Program-made: the position numbers and the translations under genes
Notes under the pieces: generated by a model
The model's input: the letters and a program-made list of their open reading frames with translations, nothing else
Database searches by the model: none
What the model was told of the DNA's origin: nothing
Shown here: positions 1 to 12,722 of the stretch, one piece after another
Position numbering within the stretch: the stretch's first letter is position 1
Layout: each line of letters begins with the position of its first letter
Source of the DNA: Drosophila miranda
Lineage: Eukaryota > Arthropoda > Insecta > Diptera > Drosophilidae
Length of the DNA: 64,000 nucleotides
NCBI RefSeq assembly: GCF_003369915.1
Contig: NC_046677.1
Span: 9,920,001 to 9,984,000, forward strand
Reading direction: 5' to 3'

Positions 1-79
1 TTTGCTGGAAGCCGCCGCGCCGTTGCAGCAACCTTGCGGCGGAACTGCACTGGACAACCCCTTTTTTTTGGGTATTTGA
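1..79 (+). CDS. Possible C-terminal end of a gene cut by the left edge
   Basis: The first 60 bases are GC-rich, and one frame (codons from base 2, stop TGA at 77–79) has the strong third-position G/C preference of Drosophila coding DNA. It would end in the peptide TALDNPFFLGI. Composition turns AT-rich right after the stop, as at a coding end followed by a 3' UTR, and AATAAA-type signals occur near 832 and 930. The other two forward frames are also open here, so the frame is uncertain and no family can be named from 25 residues. Basis: sequence plus inference. Confidence 0.3.
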   Translation, partial: LLEAAAPLQQPCGGTALDNPFFLGI

Positions 80-3000
80 GAATGGAATTAATTATGGAAT
101 GTTTTGGGGATTTTTTTAAGTTTTGCTTATGATTTCTGGGGCTCACTGTTTGGGTCTAAGATAAAGGAATTTCTTCTGGAATGCAGTTCTATAGCCACGA
201 TTATTCAGATCTCTACAGATATTTGATTATTTCTTTAGGTATTATTGAGGCTTTAATTAGTTAATGGTTTATTATTATTATATTTTTTTATACCATTTAT
301 AGGGACACCCCATAGGGGATAAGTAAACCTTCCTCAATTATGTAGCTTGGTGTAATATTTTCGCTCTTGCGTCCGGCACTTGGTTTTGGTCTAATAATTT
401 GCTAACAATCTTAATTTTTGCATTTTCAAACTTGTGTAATTATGTTTTGATTCCTGTTTTATCGAGTGAGCGGCTTCGCGAAAAGTGTGCCAATCCACTT
501 CCAAACCAGTGTACATACATATATACATATTTCTCGCAGTGTATGTGGTGACATTTTAGACAGAGACAAACTGAAAAGGAGAGAAATATATAGAGATCTC
601 GACGAAACGACGAAACGCTAAATCACTTGAGCAAACATCAGCAGAAGTTCGTGGGAAAACCGCAAAACTTGTTGCCAGAGATTCGAATCGATTGTCGCGC
701 TCGATTTGTGTTTATAAAGTCACTCGAACTCGAACGAAATTGTGGAGGCATTGTTGTTGTCGTAGTCGTTGTCATTATGCAAAAATTCCAATTTTGCAGT
801 CGATCTATAAACACATTGTGTTATACGTACAAATAAAATACACGTCCATCTGTATTTGTGACTATAAGTCATCATTCTGTATGGCTTTGTTTTATATATT
901 TCTGCCAGAGAACAAGTTTTAATGCGTTCTAATAAAAGCTTTTGTAAAGAATTTAAAAGTTGTAGGTGGGAGCGTTATGATTTTACAGGTGTCAATCGAT
1001 TATGATTCTTCAAAATAGAGGAATATACTTATATGAGAAATGACATAATATCCACAAATTCCATTATTTAAAAGCTTAGGTTAGGAATGTTGGAGAACTA
1101 TCAATTTATAGGTTAGAAATGATGGAATGGAACACCATTCTGCATTGATTAGGCATTTTTTAAAGAAAAATGTGCTTATGAAACTTATAATCTGCCTTTT
1201 AGTGGCATGATTCAAACTAAACATTAGAGAATGGAATAGCTTTGTATTCCTTGAGATCTGTATTGGAATGAAACTATAATCTAATGTTTACTGACAGGAG
1301 TATCCGCCCTTATATCGATTACCCCTTGAAACACATTTTTCGAAACTGGAATGGAGAACAAGGGTGATTTTTGATTGTTTATAAACATTTGTAATGAATT
1401 GCATGTGTTTCTGGAAGCTATTTTCCAATAATTATTGAGAGTATAATCTTACAGAGACAGCCGGAAATGTTTCAAGCTGTATATACAGTTTCCCCGCCCT
1501 TTTTTATCCATCCCAAAGTGTGATTGAAAATTCGAAATATACTTTAATAATTTCCCATAATTTTTAAATAGACATATCTTCATGTCATCCCACCGTTTCC
1601 AACCCATTTACGATGCATAAAATTTGCATTACAAAATGTATGAAAAAAGCCATTAAATAGGAGTAAAAAAATATGACTTGGAGAACCGCAGCAGCAGCCA
1701 GATAGAGAGGAGTCTCCAAGAGGGCGTGTTAAGAGGTAGTAAAACCGGCAAAAAAAAAACAACAACGTATCTTTTATTGCGACAGACACATTGCAAGAGT
1801 GACTGGAGAGCCGACTCGATTTGAGTGTGTGCCAAATTCGCAGGGAAGTGGCACAACAGCCAGAAAAAAAAGATGATTAAAAACGGGAATGAGAGATAGA
1901 ATGACGCGTCTGCATCGAAGATGAGAACTGGACACGCCTCAGCGCATGCGCAGCAGCAGCACCGGCAACCCAACAAAGTGCCACTTAAGAATACACTCGT
2001 ACTCGTACTCGTACTCGTGTCCCAGCAAATGAATGAATGAATGGCCGACAGTCAGGCAAACTGGCAATTCCAGATGATAAGGCGAGTTAGACAGACAGAA
2101 AGATATAAGCAGAGAGATATGTATTCGGAGGAGAGACCATGCCCATCCACATTCAGAGGGAATGACGAAAGTAGGTGGGCGTTTAATCAACGGCTTCAGA
2201 CGGCATGGGAGGGATTGTGGATTGTGGAATGGAAATGGAAATGCGGGGTTTAGTGGCATGAGGGAACAAAGGTCTCAGGAACGTGGGTGCAGCTCTCTGA
2301 GTAGCGATCATCGGTACGTGTCCCGGTTGCACAAATCAAACGAAATCTCTCGCTACCACAGGCCGTAAATTAAGCTCAAACTTTGATTTGAATTTTTATT
2401 TCTCGCTGCCTCTCTCTCGGACTCATTCTTGGTGTCTCTTTCTGTGGTTTCTGGATGGGAGTTTTTCTCTTTTGCTTTTTTGTGGCACCGCGTTTTGTGG
2501 GAACAAGGTCATACGAAAATGCTTTTTGGAAATTAAGTTGTTGTCAACTTCTTTGGGGAGAAAATGTGACAACAGCCAGAGTGAAGACCGACCTTCTAAA
2601 GTGTTTAGCGGTTGTGTTGGGAAGCAGGCAACAGAGCAATGGCTTTGTTTATGAAAAGAACACGGGAACTGTTCAACTGTTAGTCGATTAGGCAGCGAAA
2701 GATCTGGAAATTAGGCTAGTTTTTAACCCAAATAAAGTTTCTAGAATCATTAGGAGGAGTACGAAATTTGGATGGATCTGCAATGGCTGTGTAGAAATAT
2801 TTCTTAGCTGTGGTTGGCTCACAAGTGAAGCGGGTGTGCAGGGGACTTAAGCCTTAGTAATAATAATATTATGGTATAATGTTAATAATAATAATATTAT
2901 TAAATTAATATTAAAAACATATATATTTATCGAAAATATATCTGGTAGACCGTCATTACATACAAATTAGTGAGTTCTGCTTTCCACAATTTAATTATTC

Positions 3001-6000
3001 ATTCCAAAGAGATCTACATAGAAAGTAGTTTTCCCAAAATCTATGCAATAGTTAACTCTAAGAACAACCCGTAATGGGTTAGTAAAAACAGACATAAATA
3101 TATCTTGGAAAAAGTAGAAAGTTTTTGGTTCAAGAATAACGAAAGAAAGACACAAAAAAAGTATAAAATAAATACAAATAAAATACACAAAAAACCATTA
3201 AAATCAACGTACTAAAATATATTTTACTGCGCTTTTCCCCAATAATCATTGAACCTTAGCAAATGTATAATATTCATAATGAATAGGTATATCTAAGCTG
3301 CAGTCCCCATATCTTAAGCACTTAATAATTGTCTCGAATTTCAATCAAAAGATTACTCCACAGATCTCATGCTCGTACCATTCAAAGCTACGTGATGCCG
3401 CCGCTAATAAATTCATATCGTAAATATTTAAGTGAAATTGTTAGAAATTAACCATCAAATTGTTAGATAAACACAGCCAAAAAAATACAACAGCAAAAAA
3501 ACCCAAACAAAAACGAAAAATAGCCAAACAAAAAGTGTTGTGTGTGGTTTATTTATGGGTCAACAAAAAATGAGCAGAAATTACATAAATTATGCAAATT
3601 GAGGACAAGATAGTCCCCCAAAAGAGGAAGCTTAACAAAACAGAAACAGAAAGAAAGAAATCGGATCGTGTTCGAAGACAAACAACACCTACACACAGAG
3701 ATTCCCCCAAAGACAGAGGTGCCAGGTGTCAAAACTGAGACTGTGACACAAGCCGAGAGCACAAATACTCAAACCATTTCGATTCGATGCGGCCGAGAAG
3801 GAGCCGAGTCATTTGGATACATTGCCACCACTTGAATGGGTGAAAGTCTCTCTCGGCCAGACTCACTCAATCAAATGCATTATAATTGCCAGCAAATTAA
3901 CAAAATGATTTTGCAATTGATTGAGGAGACAGAGACACCACCGCCCCACCATGATGGGATTTTGTAAAAGTGTGGCCAATCCCAGAGCGGAAGTTTCCCA
4001 AATTTATTTAACACATTTCAAAAGAACCGCTGGCTTTGGTTGAACGAACTCTCCAGCCAACATCTAGCCGGCACGGCACTCCAAAAACTAATCAAATCCT
4101 AACCAAGAACCATTACCCCAGACTCCGGGCAAGGCAAGTTCTTCTGTGCTTCGTTTCGACTGAAATCAAAACTTTAATGTACCGAAAATTAGTTGGCATT
4201 ACATTTGTGGTTGGGATCGTGGATTGTGGCTAACCAAAATCGATTTGAGGTAATTTTTGCAATTGGTTTTGGATTTATTGGTTGATATTAAAGCAAAAGG
4301 AGGATAGGAAATTTGTGGTTATATTCTTTGCTGATGTATTGATCTAGTCTTTAGCTAATTACAAGAGCTTATTCCAGGTCATATTTAATCAAACCAATTC
4401 CCAGCTAATGTTTTGGTGTCATTATTGTAGTTATGAATATTTCTTATGTTTTTCTGATGATTGGACTCATATTTAATCCTTCTAGACTATATTTGATGCT
4501 TTATTCAGTCTTTAAACCATTCTTAACTTCGTTTCAGATTAGATTTCATCATCTTTATGCTTTAAATAAGGTTTCAGATAGTAATAAAGAACCCAAATGA
4601 TAATAATAGGGGGTCTCTGAGTGTTTCAAGTTGATATCCCTAAGATATCCATAGAATCTTCCTTATTAAATCCATGTATGTATCTTTAAATTAAGAATGG
4701 CAGTACCAATTCCAGTATATCCCTAAGTAGTAATTAAAGAGCTAACAGTCTATTCGCTTATGGGAAATTTGTACAACGAATCAACGTCTTTCGCATCAGT
4801 GCGCCCGTATGGGCCCCTGGGGAACAGGGGTATTAAATCTATATTCCCCCTAAAAATAGTGAATATTTAATACATCCATCGCAGCAGGGACTCCAAAACT
4901 ATTAATAGATCTTCCCATAGTCTGTACTCAAATGAGAATTCATAAATTAATAAATTCCCTTTCCAATTCGCCAAACAAAAATAATTTCCATTCTTAAAGT
5001 CCTAAGGTGGGATTACTAGTAATTCCATTTATGAATTCCCTTTCGAATTCTCAAGCCCATTTCCATTCTTAAAGGCAGAGAGAGGTAGGTACATTCCTTC
5101 ACTCTTTTAGCCCGGATCTGCCCGGAGAAGCCTTTAACAATTGTTTTCTGTGTTTCTCAATCGTAGTAGACTTCGCGATGAAATGCAATGGAAACCAGTT
5201 TCGTTTCATTTCAGTTTCTCAAGACATAGTTAAGCTGTTGGGCTGTTGGCTGTGTGTTGCCTTATAGCATGCAAATCGGTGGCATTATTAGTCATTATGC
5301 GGCGGCTGGGGCTGCCTGTGTGTCTGTGTGTGTGAGTGGCAAAAGCTGCCACAAGAGCCGGTTCGGCCTTCACGCCGGCCCGCAAGAGAGGTGCGGCATG
5401 AAGCGGCATGCCATGGAGTGGAGTGGAGTGGACCGGACCGGACCGAATCGGTTTAGTTTAAGCGGCGGCCCAAATTTGGGGCGTTGAAAATGCTGTAGTA
5501 TTTCAATTGGTTTTCCATTTGAAAAAGTACGTTTTTGCTACGTTGGAAAATGTTAATTAAGGCCCAAATTAGTGCCATCAATATGGAAAGGGGTAAGGAG
5601 AACAAGACCTGCAAAGGCGATGATTTGAAGGGTGGAATAATTACCATAGAAAAAATGACTATCTGCAGAGTCACACTTTCATGTCAGGGAAAAACAATCT
5701 AGTACTCGTATCTGGCACAGCATGGAGTTCTTGGAGTAGACTTCCTCTCGTCCGAAGACTGAGCCACAGAAGGGAGCAAAACGATGGCCTGACCCACTTG
5801 ATCGCAGCAATCAATCTTTAAGCACATCTTCGATGATCTTGGGGGAGAACCAATGCCCCAGGCCTTGTGGCAATCGAAATGGAATTATGGAATAGGATAC
5901 CGATGATTTCTTTTAATTTTATTTAGCCCAGTCATCGCTTGGCCTTTGGCCAAAAAGAGATACGACGATATTAAATACATTTTGTAGTTCCCTCTTCTAC

Positions 6001-9000
6001 TTCTATACGCGTTGACCTGAATCATGACAGAAGGCAAGGCACGCACGATCCAAGAGCTCTCTGTGGTCTGTAGAAAGTGTCGCCCGCCGGTTGCCACTCT
6101 CTTTTTTTCTCTCTGACATTTCGTGGGGGGAAGGCTTAATGAACTTTCTGGGGATTCGCCCCACAATTGATAAACCATCTTAATGCCCCCATGGAAGCTT
6201 CAACTTTGACATACTCGTACTCCAAAGTGCGGCCAGCAGTTCATTGAAAGGCCACAAACGGGCAGAAAAAATATAACATTTTAATGGCTTTCTGCTTGAG
6301 GCTAAAGTCTTCAAGAATATCTATATATGTATATATGTATTTTTCCTAACTGCCGGTTAGGAAATTCTAATTAAAATGTTCAAGCTCTGCCCTGGTGGAA
6401 TCTTCTCACATTTATGAGTGTTGTGCCGCTTCTTTCTGGCTTCTGGTGGGTTTTACAAGTCCATTGTTTGCGTGGTAGAGGATATTGCGTATGGGAATGG
6501 GAATGGGCATACATATATATAATACAAAAGGCAGGCAGATCTTGGGCTTAGTTTTTTCAACACTAATTGGAGGCCAAAGATGAAGACTTTGGAAAAGGAA
6601 AACTAAAAGAAAACCATGTGGAAAGTTAATCTAACAATTATTCAATTATCATTTAACCGCCGAGTGAGTGACAATTCAATGAACCAGGCACACAATCATT
6701 TATTTATTAAACATTAACAAGTTCAAATAAATTAAGGAAAAACTACCTGCTGTAAAAGCCACATTTATAATAACCAACGGACCTGTCCAACAGCCTCAAA
6801 TTATGGCAGCCGAAGGATTAGCTAATAAACCATTTTGAAGATCATTTCGAAGACGGGGAGTCTCGGTCTCTAGAAAGCCCAAAAAAGGCCAAAACAACGT
6901 CCATCAATATGAAAACAAGAATACAAAAAGCCAACCAGAAATCAACAAACCGACATCTTAGGAAGGTCCACCAGGGGATACCCTGTACTTGGAGACAGGC
7001 TATGAAGAAAACTCTGAGTATGAAAGGATAATGTACAAAAATACAACAAGAAAAGGGTAAAATATTGGAATAATACTTGCAGATACCTCTTGTAATATGT
7101 ATTCTAAAATAATTAGTTTTTGTCTTGAAGATTGCGGCTGCCACAACAATTTCTGAACACACCGCATCTGGCATTGGAGCTATTCCTTTCGTCTCTAAAA
7201 TCCAGCTTATCTTTCTACCCCCCATTCTAATGGGTATTAAAACCACTCTAGAGAGGTAGCTGACACTTTGATGTGTGGACCCAAAGTGCTGGCCAACGAC
7301 GAGTAGGCCTGCCTCGCGCTCGCTGCCACAAAAGCAAGTCCAAAAGTATGGCCAAGACACGCGTGATTTATGGGCACGTCTCCGTGGTCCGTGGCTCTAT
7401 TCATCCAAGAATGTGTAATGTACGAGAGAATACATGTTTGGGGGTACAAGAAAAGCAACAAAAACAAAAACAGGAGAAACAGCAGCAGCAGCAGCAGCAG
7501 TAGAGAGATATTGATGCGGCCATAACCATTTCGGTTGAGTTCAACGCCGTCGCCGTCGCCGACCGTCCCGTCCCGTCACATTCGGAGTCTCTTTGGAGTT
7601 TTGTTCACGCTTCGTGGGTATCTGCCGGTCGGTGGTGTTGGTGGTGGTGGTGCTGCGGCTGCAATTGCAATTTGCAACATGCAACAGATCCTAAAACAAT
7701 GCACAACACACACTACACAGCACACCACGCACCAGCACCAGCACCAAACCACCGGCTGCATTGCCAATCAAAATTGTTAACATATTGTGCAAAAAAAAAT
7801 GAGAAAAACAACTCAACAACTCAGCGGCAGGCTACAACATTTACATGGATGGTGTTTTAGACAAATAACAATGGTATGGGCCCTGCACGGCTGCACTGTG
7901 AGAAATAATCATACGATAAGCCAAGTAATTGTGGGGCAATTTGAAGGGAAAAGATGGTTTTCTGGCTTTAAAAAGAGATGCAAATCAAAAGGAGATTAAA
8001 TTTATATGCAGGTTGACCTACACTGTGAGAAATAATCATATCAACAGCTAATTATGGAGCAATTGTTAGGGAAGGAGCCGCCCCGTAAGTTCCTCCGAAT
8101 ACATCATTTAAAAAAATTCAAGCTCCAGACAGACAACCGCTAAGGTATCACATACACCTATAATTATGACGCGTAGGGTAGCAACAGGCCTCTTTTCTTG
8201 GATTTTTCGGTTACACCCAAACGACAGCAGCTGCAGCATGCCACATGGCTCTCCTCGATGCTCGCTGCCCGTTGCTGTGGCAGGTTCAATCAACTCTCGC
8301 TCTACCTCTGCCTCTTTTCTTTGAGGCAGAGAGAGAGCCAGGTAGAGAGGGAGATGGTACCGCACCATGTGCCTTAATGGCCTTGGCTTACGCCTGGGCC
8401 AACACACTCGAATTAGCTTGTCTAAGCGGTTTGACGCGCCCCATGGATGATCTAATCGTCATACACTTAGCACTTAATTGTGGCTCCTCCACCGACGACA
8501 GCGCCGCTGACTGCGCCGAATGCGACTGCCACCGCGACTGCCACCGCGGCGATGATAAATCACAGTCTCAAAGCAGCAAAAACAACAACCACATCAAATA
8601 TTATTCATATCTGAAGCTAAACACGAAGTGATTTTACTCAAAATCTCAACTGAATCATCGGAGGGGATCATCTAAGGCGGAAATAATGCACTTCCGAGAT
8701 GCTTTTTCATTGAATGGAATGCTAAATTTCATTAAGGGAAACGTACTAAAGTTTGGGTTAAACTAAAGCATAAGATAGGATACTCTAATAAAGAGAGAGA
8801 ACCCTTTAAAGATCATACTTTGTGTTCTACTTTGGTATAGTTCAAGATCAAATAAAGCTTTTTAAGGCGGAAATAGTGCGTTTTCAAAGTGCTATGTGAA
8901 AAGCATATTCCAGAAAGCATTTAGGAAATAATATTTCAGTTTAAAACGTACTTTATCGTGGAGAATAATACTTAAAGTAAAAGAAAAATGATCTTTCAAA

Positions 9001-10800
9001 GAAATATTCCAAATACCTTAGACGAAAACTAAAATAAAACCTGTACAGAATCACAGAGTAAACAATCGAGAGCTTAGAAATGACTTCAACCCTCACTGTA
9101 TCATATGGAGGAATGATCAAAGTCAGTGATAAATTCTATTTCAAAGCTTTCGTTTAGTTTCTTACCGAATTGGATCACAGAGTAAATAATTTATGGTTTA
9201 GAAAATCTGATCTCATATTTCATTTAGACATACTATACTTTAAGACCAACTGAATCATCAGAGGATATAATCTACGGCCTTGGGGTACCCTTTCTAATAC
9301 CTATTTCATGCTAAATTTTGAGAAACAAAAGTATTTAAGATACTGAATCATCACAAGCGATAATCTAAGGCAAAAACATGGCAGTACAAAGCCTCGCTTT
9401 GAAATATCATTCATATTTAAGCCCGAAATGAATCATCGCAAACCTTAGACCATATTCTATCTACAAAAATATAATATAGTAGCTCCAATCTATGGTTTAC
9501 TCACTTATTTAGCGTTATAGACTGAGGTATAACGTAAAAAATATTCCAATTGTCGACTGAAGATAATCCACATAGAATGATTCCAAAGAATGCATGCAGT
9601 AGAGATACACATACATACAAGTGTGTGTACGTGAGTGTATGATGAAGATGGGTAGAAGATACACAGAGAGAAAGATGGACAGAGAGACTGGTACTGGACT
9701 GATATCAAGAGAGAGCGCAGCGACGCTATAGTTGCACGATCTTCTGGTTATAACTTTTTGCAAGGCATTTTCTGATTTCTGCACGCCTATTTATCTCTAT
9801 TTTTTGTTGTTGTTTTTTATTTAACCCGCTTAGCGTATAGTGTATTATTATTGAAAAGAAAAAACTTTTTCCGCCTAGGCAAGCACTTTTTTCTATAAAG
9901 TATAGCACACTGAAAGCCACTTTTTGTTTTCTGTTGTGTTGTGTTTTGCTGAGGAAGAGACCGTAGCGTAGCCCGAAACGAACGCGCATTAAGCCGGAGA
10001 TGGTTGTTGGTTGGTATTTCAAAAATACTACAATACAGTACAGTGCATGTACTTGTGTCTGTGCGTGTGTGTATGTATGTACAACTGTTAACTGGGGGCC
10101 CCGGGTATTGGCCAAAAGAGAGAGAGCGCGCTCGCGATCTCCGCTTGTTGGTCTGGCAGTGGCGACGTTCAAAAAGTGACTGAACAAAGCGCAACGAAGC
10201 TGCAAACGTGTCTTAAACATTGGAAACTAGCCGCGAGCGCCGAGAGAGTGGCAGCAGGGAGAGCGCGATCCAAGCCGGAGTAAAAGCCAAGAATGAAAGA
10301 CACAAAGAAACTGGTTAGGATGCCTTCTGCTTCTGCTTGTGCTTCTGCAGACCCGGCACAATTCTTGGCCAAAAGAAGCCACCCAAAGGAAGCTCCCCCC
10401 TTTCTTGCCAAGGTTAATAACATTGTTGTAGGCTTCTGCTGCAGCCGAGATCGGTGATCGGTGGAAGAAGAGACAGCATGTACATAACTAAAGGGAACTA
10501 TAAATCTGCAACTCCTTACCTGTGCACCCTCGGGCATCTCTCTCTTACTGTGTCTCTGTATACCTCTGGCTTGGGAGACTTCCTCAACGAAAATAGAAAC
10601 TCGTTTTCCCTCGAGGAACTCTCGCAGTTGTATTCAAATTTAGCCATGCCGTTGGCGGTTGGTTGGTTATGCAAAAAAGCAGACAAATCTTCCCACTGCG
10701 ACAAAAGTGGGCGGCACAACAGGCCAGGCATTCAAGTGAGACTCCAACTCCAGTTTGGAGTAGTCGTTCCAGCAGCGTCCGGCACATAGCCAAAACTCCT
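80..10800. other. Long gene-free stretch (intergenic or intronic)
   Basis: I see no exon with convincing coding bias and splice sites. Content, left to right: AT-rich DNA; a (CTCGTA)n run near 1996–2018; AT-rich DNA at 2850–3000; a diverged duplication at 4939–5077; GGAGT/GGACC short repeats near 5416–5450; a CAG tract at 7480–7500; a repeated 'CACTGTGAGAAATAATCATA' sequence at 7895 and 8021; a degenerate repeat array at 8600–9450; and GAGA-rich promoter-like DNA at 10110–10270. Open frames here lack codon bias and were not called. Confidence 0.6.
8600..9450. repeat. Degenerate local repeat array with a GAATCATC core
   Basis: The core 'CTGAATCATC', followed by 'ATAATCTAAGGC' and then a purine-rich AAA, recurs with drift at about 8650, 9249, 9342 and 9427. 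Half-units ('AAGGCGGAAATA') occur near 8683 and 8866. The upstream 'TATTCATAT' context is also shared between the units near 8600 and 9409. This looks like an old tandem or segmental duplication in non-coding DNA. No coding potential is seen. Confidence 0.5.
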
Positions 10801-10844
10801 GTTAGCTGCTCCTAGCACAAACGGGTCCCCTCCCCGTTCCGTTC

Positions 10845-11215
10845 AGTCCATTCGAGTGGTCCGCGCTCTGTTGACCGCATTATTGGATGTCTGCCGAAGA
10901 GGCAATTTGCAGTGAGAGACGGACAACTGGAAAGGCTTGTTATAAATAGTTTCGTACCTCAACTATGCCAAGGCGCTGCAGTCGCTGCTAATTGTCGTCG
11001 AAGCATGGTCATGGACGAGAGCAACAAGTGCTGCGGCGGCCTGGCGACGGGCGCTCCAATTGCTACAGCCGGCTTTGAGCGCTGGGATTTCGCTACCGCG
11101 TTTAAGTTTGTGTGTAATTTGCGATACCAGCAATTGCTGGGGCTGCAATGACAAGCATTAGACCACTTGGACACCTCCATTACGTTAATAACTATAGTTG
11201 AAAGCAATAAAAACA
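10845..11215 (+). CDS. Candidate small gene, 48-codon ORF
   Basis: An ORF from ATG at 11005 to TGA at 11149–11151 encodes 48 aa beginning MVMDESNKCCGGLATG. It prefers codons ending in G or C (GAC GAG AGC AAC AAG TGC) although the flanks are AT-rich. It is bracketed by an initiator match TCAGTC (A at 10845), a TATAAATA box at 10941–10948 and an AATAAA polyadenylation signal near 11207. If transcription starts at 10845, a short upstream ORF (ATG about 10887) would precede it; if it starts downstream of the TATA box, the 5' UTR is only a few tens of bases. No family is recognised: no signal peptide and no transmembrane segment. It could instead be the first exon of a larger gene, since GT dinucleotides follow AAG near 11106. 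Basis: sequence plus inference. Confidence 0.35.
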
Positions 11216-11365
11216 ATTTATTAAGCAAAAAAATGCAAAATGACCGCGCATTTAAAATATAAAATCCGACCCTCAGAAATATACCGAAATATACCGTCTC
11301 ATTTTAAAAATATACCGTAAATATACTGACGAATTCAAGATCTATTTTACATATTCCTCGTTTTT

Positions 11366-11530
11366 GATATTCCGTGGAATATTACTAGCTATATAACAAA
11401 TTTAGCCCTGCCCACATAATTTTATCTGATTAATGAATCAATTCCCTTCTTGACTGGTTTGTTCTAAATACTTGCTTTTATTGGATCTTGTCTAAAAAAA
11501 GGTTTTAGCGAAATAGGTCAAACAAAAAAG
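11366..11530 (+). repeat. Unnamed dispersed repeat, copy A
   Basis: About 160 bp shared, with roughly a third of positions changed, with 12723–12886 and 34621–34778. Common blocks in order: ATTCCGT-GAATA, a TTAG..CTG stretch, ACATAATTTTA, AATCAATT, GACTGG, CTTTTATTG and AAATAGGTC followed by A-rich sequence. A 20-base piece (AAAAAGGTTTTAGCGAAAT) is repeated again just downstream. The repeat has no ORF. It lies directly left of the DINE-1 element. Confidence 0.6.
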
Positions 11531-11549
11531 GTTTTAGCGAAATGAACAA

Positions 11550-12690
11550 ACAAAAACGAGGGGGAACGTTGTGAGTTGCTGCGGACACCGCAGCTCTACG
11601 GTTATACCCGATACTAAGTCAGTATGGCTCTCCTCCGGCAGACGCCGCTAATATTGAACGACACGACAAAGAGTGCGTGCGAGAGAAACAGAAAATCAGT
11701 CTGAGCGTGACGTCGGGCGCTGCGTAGCCACTGCAAATTGATTTGTTCCTATTGGCTATAAAAATGATCTGATCTGATCCAGATTCAGCAATCTGATAGA
11801 TATGGTCATTATCTATGATTCTGCGTTTTTAGTTTTCTCGAATGTGCAATATTGTGGATGCAACAGATTTTCGTTCTTTGTGTGGGCGGAAGGGGGTGGG
11901 GCGAAATTTTAAGATACACGTTTTATTGTAAAATCTAACAGGAGTGCGGATACCAAATTTGGTTACTCTAGCCTTAATAGTCTCTGAGATTTTTGAATAT
12001 CCCCAGATTTTCGTCCTTTGCGGGGGCGGAAGGGGGTGTGGCGAAATTTTGAAACAAACTCGTCTCGGTCCGATATATTAGGAGTGTGGATACCAAATTT
12101 GGTTGCTCTAGCTTTTGTAGTCTCTGAGATCTAGGCGCTAATGTTTTACTCTAAGCAAAGCCGCCTATGCTACGTGTGTTAGAGAGAGACAGGGCGAGAA
12201 AAAATGAAATTGTTTTCTTGATGCTGGCTATAATAATAATACGATCCAATTCAGATTTCGCAGTCTTAAAGATATGGACATTCTCTACAATTCTACGTTT
12301 TTGGTTTTCTCATATCTTTAAAATTGTGGATGCCACAGATTTTCGTCCTTTGTGGTGGCGGAAGTGGGCGGGGCGAAGTTTTGAAATATTTTTGTAGCAG
12401 TGACATATCACAGAAGTCTGGATCCAAAACATCGTTGCTCTAGCTCTTATAGTCTTTGAGCACTAGGCGCTGAAGGGGACGGACAGACGGACAGACGGAC
12501 GGACGGACGGACGGACGGACGGACAGACGGACAGACAGACAGGGCTCAATCGACTCGGCTATTGATGCTGATCAAGAATATATATACTTTATGGGGTCGG
12601 AAACGATTCCTTCTGGACGTTACACACATCCACTTTTACCACAAATCTAATATACCCCAATACTTATTTTGAGTATCGGGTATAAAAAGA
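11550..12690 (+). mobile_element. DINE-1 (INE-1/mini-me, Helentron) non-autonomous transposon
   Basis: The element has a perfect 14-bp inverted pair, TTATACCCGATACT at 11602–11615 and AGTATCGGGTATAA at 12672–12685, the subterminal inverted repeats of this family. Before the right end it carries the (GGAC/AGAC)n proto-microsatellite (about 12478–12543; GTCY on the other strand) and the conserved core 'CGACTCGGCTATTGAT' followed by 'AAGAATATATATACTTTAT'. The centre holds three imperfect direct repeats around 'CAGATTTTCGT', a G-rich block and GGGGCGAA (about 11866, 12004 and 12337). Helentrons move by rolling circle and leave no long target duplication; none is seen. No transposase is encoded. 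Exact ends are uncertain by tens of bases. Confidence 0.85.
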
Positions 12691-12722
12691 AAGAGGATAG
12701 TCGTTCGTATTGCTCAATGTAA

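Noticed and set aside
6842..7360. 172-codon open frame on the minus strand with hydrophobic stretches
   Set aside because: No codon bias, AT-rich third positions, no splice partners and no recognisable domain; hydrophobicity follows from T-rich DNA.
8245..8631. 128-codon ATG frame on the plus strand
   Set aside because: Mixed codon use, low-complexity Cys/His/Asp end and no family resemblance; length is within chance for this region.
9726..10220. Overlapping long minus-strand frames (164 and 125 codons)
   Set aside because: Two overlapping frames are both open and built from simple (CA)n- and A-rich sequence; neither shows coding bias.
12478..12543. (GGAC/AGAC)n tract considered as an independent microsatellite
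   Set aside because: It is the internal GTCY proto-microsatellite of the DINE-1 element.
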